64,000 nucleotides of DNA from Rhizopus sp. PT2906 (taxonomy: Eukaryota; Mucoromycota; Mucoromycetes; Mucorales; Rhizopodaceae), in the NCBI GenBank assembly GCA_025529335.1, contig JAMYHX010000015.1, positions 124,001-188,000 of the forward strand, given 5' to 3'. Of this stretch, positions 58,985 through 64,000 are shown in pieces. Every line of letters begins with the position of its first letter. Within the stretch, counting starts at the first letter, position 1. The notes beneath the pieces were generated by a model. It saw only the letters and a list, made by a program, of their open reading frames with translations. It searched no databases and was not told where the DNA came from. Made by a program: the position numbers and the translations under genes.

Positions 58985-61140
58985 ATGTCTGGACGAAGAA
59001 GAACAGCTTCATTAAATAATAATAGCTCAGAGAATATACAAGTGACAGTTCGTTGTCGACCGTTGACCTCAAGCGAACAAGTCAACTATTGGACAATAGG
59101 TGACTCAACTATAGGTTCCAACGACCCACGTCTAAAGAAGCAACACGAGTTTCGATTCGGTATTGAATTGATACAGTCTATATTATTTATAGTCTAAATA
59201 TAAAATAGACAGAGTATTGTATGGAAGTGATAATGAAGCTCTATATTCAAAGAGTGTTGAAAATATAATAAAGTAAGTCAACACAGTCTTTTGGTTACAT
59301 GCAAAATTTACAAGCCTTTAAAGTCAAGCGATGGAAGGTTATCATGGTAAATACGTGTAAACAAAAGGACACGAATTGTATATATATAAAGACAACAATT
59401 GTTTAAAATAGCTACTGTATTTGCCTATGGTCAGACTGCCAGTGGTAAAACTTACGTAAGATTCAAATCAGAAAAGACAAAGAAAGATATTCATTTATTA
59501 TAATAGACAATGGTAACAACTTTCATATGATCATCAGCGTGTTGTAAGACGTCCTATTTTTTAGATGGGAACTGAGTCACAGCCAGGTGTGATTCCTCGC
59601 TCTGTAGATAATGTATTCAAGTTTATTAAAAATGTATGCTCCATTCAATCGATCTCCTCGTTTTTCTGACTCTCGAATACAATAATAATGATAGGCAGTT
59701 ACAAAAGAATTCTTGCTTAGAATATCCTATATTGAAATATACAACGAAACAATTAAAGATCTACTCAATCCATCTAATGATAACTTGAAGATTCATGAGG
59801 ACAGAATAAGAGGTGTCTATGTTACACCGCTAACAGAAGAGGTAGTAACATCCCCAGAAGATGTTTTCAAGATCATCAGAAAAGGAGAAGGTAAAATGTA
59901 GAATGTGATCTAGCATGTATCCTAATTTGGGATATGCAGCCAACAGACATATCAGTGCAACAGATTATAATCTGCATAGCAGCAGAAGTCACACTGTATT
60001 CCAAATGATCATTGAGAGTAAAGAAAGAAATAGTACAAGTATAACCATGATGAACGGTAGGCGAAGAACTTTATCCACAAATAGAAACGGTTTAACAAAG
60101 GAGCCCATCAAGATATCACAACTTGTAAGAAGAGATGTAGAAATATTTTTAGATCTATTAAGATTAAAAACTATATATACCATAGAACTTAATTGATCTG
60201 GCTGGTTCAGAAAAGGCGGCATCCAATGAAGATCGTCGCAAAGAAGGCGCATATATTAACAAGAGTCTTTTGACACTTGGTACCGTCATTTCAAAATTAA
60301 CAGAAAATGGAAAGAGTACGGCACATATTCCCTACCGTGACTCAAAGTTGACGCGAATATTACAAACATCCCTAAGTGGGTTAGCTAAAGTAGCAGTTAT
60401 TTGTACTATTAGTCCTTCTGCTAGTGCCATAGAAGAATCTATTAATACATTAAAGTTTGCTTCTAGAGTGAAAAGAATCACGATTCATGCAAAGAATGAT
60501 GATATTATGGATGATAAGGCGCTCCTCCAAAAGTACAGAGGTGAAATTGCCGAACTAAAGACAAAACTGCAGTCAACGACGGAGGTACTGAGAAAAGAAA
60601 AGGAAATGACTCAAACGATGCTTGCGGCTGAGCGAAGAGAGCATGAGGAGCAGTTACGACAAATGAGGAATGTCCGCACTACGCTGAAAGAGAGGTATTC
60701 ACTTTTTAACAAAAAAGGGAAAAAATATCTAACACCCCGTTTTACCGATCAGAATTGATCACCTAACCCGTCTCATCCTAACATCGTCATCCGTGGTTAA
60801 CATGAACACTCTCCATGATATCTCAGCGATGATTGAAAATGATTTACCCATATCAACAAACAATGAGCAGACTGCTCTTAGCAGAATATCTGAAGATCAT
60901 AGAATCATTACTGATCTAAGACAACAGTTAGAAAGAGTCTCATTAGAATCAAAGGAGAAAGATAAACAAATAGCGCATCTACAAGAAGAACTCAATAAGC
61001 AGTTGACTGTCAATAAGCAGCTAGAGACTGCACTGACTTTGGCTCGTGCTGAGATAGGCATAACCCAAGGCTTTCCTAACGAACCAAGTGAAATGACAAC
61101 TGTGGTTAATAAACGGTTTACAACTGTTCAAACAATATGA
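58985..61140 (+). CDS. Kinesin-7 (CENP-E/Kip2-like) motor
   Basis: N-terminal motor kinesin with short coiled coil. At least ten exons. Start MSGRRRTASLNNNSSENIQV; the motor begins VTVRCRPLTSSEQVNYWTIG, then DRVLYGSDNEALYSKSV, NQAMEGYHATVFAYGQTASG, KTYTMMGTESQPGVIPRSV, FLLRISYIEIYNETIKDLLN, NLHSSRSHTVFQMIIESKER, LIDLAGSEKAASNEDRRKEG and STAHIPYRDSKLTRILQTSL. Two very small exons lie in the P-loop region: 23 nt (59324-59346) and 6 nt (59507-59512, ACAATG coding TM). Exon sizes sum to an unbroken frame through 59890. The stalk has several coiled-coil runs and ends ...RFTTVQTI. The GQTASGKTYTM P-loop and NLIDLAGSEK switch fit kinesin-7. Role in spindle or tip transport inferred from family. Confidence 0.88.
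59507..59512 (+). other. 6-nt micro-exon in kinesin-7
   Basis: ACAATG is flanked by TAATAG upstream and GTAACA downstream. The upstream exon ends in TAC at 59455 and the downstream exon starts ATGGGA at 59565; only with this exon does the conserved P-loop read GKTYTMMGTE. Confidence 0.75.
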
Positions 61141-61888
61141 ATAAACAAAGGCATTACAGTCTTTCCAACAATCCATGTCGCTGGATAATTGCATTTTCTC
61201 TCTCTCTTTATTTCACTTGGTAACAAGTGGCCCTGAGAGTTTCAGAGTCCTTGTGATTTTTAAATAATCATTGATGCATCCTTATGTGAAGCATTTTTCC
61301 AACCGAACGTTCTCCATCTCAATCAAAGAGTGACTTACCCATATCAAGGGTTGAGTTGTAGATATATATATGCACATAAAGAAATGATAAGAAAGAAGAG
61401 AAGAGGACGATTGATTACTTTTTGACATCATTGTAAAAACTGACAGCATGATACTTTGTGAGTAATCAAAGAAATTGTTATTACTAGCATTTGAATACTT
61501 GATCTATTCATAGAATTCTTTTTCTTGCCTGTCAAATGAATTGTACTCCTCTGTTAATCCGGACAACAAATATGTGTATGATCTCCAAAGAACCAATACC
61601 AATCAGATTTTTTTGCAAGCGATTTCAAGGACTTCGCTTATGGATAACAAATCGCCAGTAGCTTTTGCACTATGGGTGCTCAAGGAAATCAGTTAATTTG
61701 TAAATATACTATTTACGAGAAAGGGGAAAAGGAGAGCTAGTTATCGTGTTTGAGAAGTGCATCCAATGAGAGAGGAATATATTGGTAATCTATCGCCAGC
61801 AATCATAGTTTGTACAATAAAAATGTAATTATGTGTAAAACTGAAACCTGAGTCAGCTAACCCAGGCTTCTTATTTATTAACAGCTAT
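61141..61888. other. Intergenic, no gene seen
   Basis: About 750 bp containing the 3' flanks of kinesin-7 and the convergent secreted-protein gene. No supported feature. Confidence 0.5.
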
Positions 61889-62284
61889 TTAATGATAGAT
61901 AGGGCCTACTTCACAACCACCATCGACAATGACACCACTGGCAGTTTTGGGATTTGTGCAGCTCTTGATTTCGGCATAGGCAACCTTTCCAGGAGTATAA
62001 ACACCAAGGATATGACTGTCTTTATTAATGTTGATGCGACAGTTTCCGTTGATCTTACTGCTGTAACCAGAACCAAAGCGAATCGAGTTACAAGGATTAG
62101 CCCATTCAACATTTCCGCTGCAGCCATCAACATCATTAACACTGACTTTACAGTAGGGTATAGGACAAACGTTGCGTCCACAGCCTATTCCACGACTGTA
62201 AGTTCTCATGCTGATAGAACCTGCATTTACTTGAGCGATAATGAAGGTAACGCAGACTAAAAGCAAAAACCAAGAGGATTTCAT
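61889..62284 (-). CDS. Small secreted cysteine-rich protein, 131 residues
   Basis: Single-exon gene starting MKSSWFLLLVCVTFIIAQVN, a clear signal peptide cut probably after QVNA. The mature part of about 110 residues has eight cysteines (GCGRNVC, PYCKV, GCSGN, NPCNS, NCRI, SCTN, GCEVGP), enough for four disulfides, and beta-rich patches such as SGYSSKINGNCRININKDSH and LGVYTPGKVAYAEIK. No membrane helix or GPI-type tail follows. I do not recognise a family. It has the profile of a small secreted fungal protein, and no activity can be assigned. It lies beside the retrotransposon relic, with the 5' end facing it. Confidence 0.8.
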   Translation of the reverse strand: MKSSWFLLLVCVTFIIAQVNAGSISMRTYSRGIGCGRNVCPIPYCKVSVNDVDGCSGNVEWANPCNSIRFGSGYSSKINGNCRININKDSHILGVYTPGKVAYAEIKSCTNPKTASGVIVDGGCEVGPIYH

Positions 62285-62700
62285 ATTGTTTGAGATAATT
62301 GTTTTGATATAATGAAATGTTGATTCGATCTTTAGTATTTATATTAAATGATCCACTGACTTTTGAATATGCAATGTAACATTCATGCAACTATTCAAGA
62401 ATTCCTAGAACTTTAACAAGTCGTGTTCTTGGTGGTACTTGTTCTACTTGCGCAGATCTTGCTTTTCATTAAATTTCGTAATTACCAGAGAAACGTAAAT
62501 TTTATTTCCTTTTTTGGGCGGAGCGAGTAAATGTGTAACAGATTGTAATTATTCTTACATGACTACGACTCAGCTTTCCTGAATAAGGGTTTTACACAAG
62601 AGAAGCAAAGCTCATCCTTTTCCATTGAGCCTGTCGAGTAGAGTAAAAACATGAATAATAATCAAGTATCCTTCAGCCCTGACGAATCTAATCTTTGAAC
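62285..62700. other. Upstream region of secreted protein gene
   Basis: AT-rich, no gene seen; includes the promoter of the minus-strand secreted protein. The retroelement remnant is recognisable from about 62700 on. Confidence 0.4.
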
Positions 62701-63180
62701 GTTGGATATGGTTGTACAGCCACAAATAGTCCTTCGACTACAATAAGAGCAGAACTATCAAGTACTTCGTCAAGAGCTTATTCGTGAATGACAAGCAAAG
62801 ATCGAGCTGTAGGATCGAGAACACGAGGGATTGAGGCTCCGTTTTATTAAAACTTTCGAGAAGCAACAATATGTTGTGTTTGAAGAACGTGTTCAGAGGA
62901 TGTGACAACATTTGCAAGAGGCTAACCAAGAATCAAGTCAGCAAAGCGCAGCAGTGAGACAATCGACGCGCTTGACTGTGAAAGCTGCTCGCTTTAACGA
63001 AGAAAATACTATCAAAAGTTTTACAACAACGGTTTCTCAATGACAGAACATGTTAACCTAAAAACAGGACGCCATGGTAAAACTAAATGAAACCATCCTT
63101 CAGTAACAAAATGAGGTTGCCCCCACAAGGTTTGTGCCGCTGGTCATCAGTCAGATTATCAAGCCTTTAAGCAATAGTCT
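62700..63180 (+). mobile_element. Gag-like remnant of a retroelement, decayed
   Basis: One plus-strand frame reads as polar, helical protein with repeated stops: LIRE, stop, QAKIEL, stop, then LRLRFIKTFEKQQYVVFEER, stop, and QHLQEANQESSQQSAAVRQS before further stops. The position upstream of the reverse transcriptase fragment and the coiled, Gln-rich composition are consistent with a gag or capsid-like part, though no zinc knuckle is seen. Gag identity is inference. Confidence 0.45.
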
Positions 63181-63299
63181 ATAATACGATTACAATCATT
63201 GTCTGTTGCTTTCGCTACCGATTCTCGTGTGTCGCCCTTTATGTATATATCGCTCGTTCGCAAGGCCACAGTATCTAGTGATTTGTTAAAAGCGAGCGG

Positions 63300-63740
63300 G
63301 TACGCTACCTCTACAGTAACTTAAAATGCTGCACAAACGGAGTCCGTTCGTCCCGTTCATGTCAATACTTTACAGCCTACTATTCAGAATGGATGTCCAA
63401 CTGGACAAGTTACATGGAACTGTTTAGCTTTTGACACTCAACCTTCGTTTGATTACTGGTAGATCCTTATCAAGGAGCCTGATAAATGTAAGATAGCGTT
63501 TGTTACAGAGTCAGATCTGTATGAATATAAAGTTTTACTTTTTGGATTAACTAACGTTCCAACAACATTTTCCCGCTTCATGACGCGCATTCTGGAGAAA
63601 GCTTTGCTGTTTACCACTGTGCGTTTGGATGATATATTCATTTTCGGTTCAACGAAAAACCAACACAGGCAACACCTTAACCAGGTTCTCAACATCCACA
63701 GATTCTCTACCCAAGTAAAGCTCACATGCGTCTTATATTA
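63300..63740 (+). mobile_element. Reverse transcriptase fragment, Ty3/gypsy-like, decayed
   Basis: Plus-strand frame matching the palm region of Ty3/gypsy reverse transcriptase: FDYW, TAG stop at 63460, then ILIKEPDKCKIAFVTESDLY, FGLTNVPTTFSRFMTRILEK, the catalytic-type block VRLDDIFIFGSTKNQHRQHL and LNQVLNIHRFSTQVKLTC. The family consensus around these is GYWQIPI, FGLTNAPATF and YLDDILIFS, so the TAG replaces the expected Gln and the Tyr-type residue before LDD is Arg. The stop makes it non-functional. No long terminal repeat was found inside the window; the element may continue past the right edge. Confidence 0.75.
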
Positions 63741-64000
63741 ATAATATTCAATTCTTTTTAATAAAGAAGCTAATTCCCATGTCATTGACTTAGTTGACCA
63801 TTTCAATTTATAAAATAAAGCTAAATGCAATGACACTGGAAAAGTGCTGATGAGCAGACTGGTACAAGAACATTGGACATTGAGCAAAAGAAGCACTTGC
63901 AAAAACTTCTTTTTGGGTACAACCCTCGAGGATTTACAAGAAAGCTTTGATCATCTCTTCGATTACGTGACTCCTTCTTGGGTAGGGATTACATGATTCT
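63741..64000. other. Right edge, unassigned
   Basis: Contains protein-like pieces (EQKKHLQKLLFGYNPRGF, plus strand) that may belong to the same retroelement remnant; too short to decide. Confidence 0.3.

Noticed and set aside
61892..62260. 122-codon plus-strand ORF over the secreted-protein gene
   Set aside because: Antisense shadow. The minus-strand frame has a signal peptide and ordered cysteines; the plus-strand one has neither.
1..64000. CRISPR arrays, operons, riboswitches, rRNA
   Set aside because: None seen; intron-rich eukaryotic gene structure throughout.

Overview
The window is nuclear DNA of a fungus, most likely an early-diverging lineage such as Mucoromycota (Mucorales-type). 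The evidence is AT-rich, compact sequence, almost every gene split by GT-AG introns of about 45-60 bp, a fungal gene set (HEM1-type ALAS, Whi3/Scw1-like RNA-binding protein, Kre9/Knh1-like wall protein, SEC66, SMP3), and kinesin-13 and kinesin-7 motors that budding yeasts lack. The placement is inferred from gene content, not from any search. Gene models below were rebuilt by hand from splice signals and reading-frame continuity.

Layout. 0-10 kb: 3' end of a ZIP zinc transporter, RAD5-type helicase/ubiquitin ligase, SAM50 barrel, PRP4 splicing factor, then a frameshifted pseudogene. 10-23 kb: SMP3 GPI mannosyltransferase, an inositol/sugar MFS transporter followed closely by a small nucleotidyltransferase, MUS81 nuclease, an HDDC2-type HD phosphohydrolase, ABCE1/RLI1 and the SNARE SEC20. 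23-30 kb: HEM1, then about 2.8 kb of decayed coding fragments, a small orphan gene and an ankyrin protein. 30-44 kb: Whi3-like RNA-binding protein, MFS sugar transporter, FHA-forkhead transcription factor sharing a 70 bp divergent promoter with USP39/Sad1, a RasGAP, a Kre9/Knh1-like secreted protein and SRP54. 44-56.5 kb: kinesin-13, neutral sphingomyelinase/ISC1, a second ankyrin protein, a histone-fold-like orphan, SEC66, a seven-helix orphan membrane protein and a bZIP factor. 56.5-64 kb: gene-poor sequence with orphan ORFs, kinesin-7, a small secreted cysteine-rich protein, and a decayed Ty3/gypsy-type retrotransposon.

Most genes are housekeeping and do not form one pathway. Themes recur: protein targeting and membrane traffic (SAM50, SRP54, SEC66, SEC20), tri-snRNP splicing factors (PRP4, USP39), DNA repair (RAD5, MUS81), cell surface and lipid chemistry (SMP3, Kre9-like, ISC1) and microtubule motors. 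No CRISPR, rRNA, tRNA or intact mobile element was seen.

The points most worth a second look are internal micro-exons (6, 11, 12, 23 and 24 nt) in four genes, a GC-AG intron in SAM50, the transporter/nucleotidyltransferase pair, a gypsy relic whose stop codons look like C-to-T decay, a secreted eight-cysteine protein beside that relic, and very tight divergent and convergent gene spacing.
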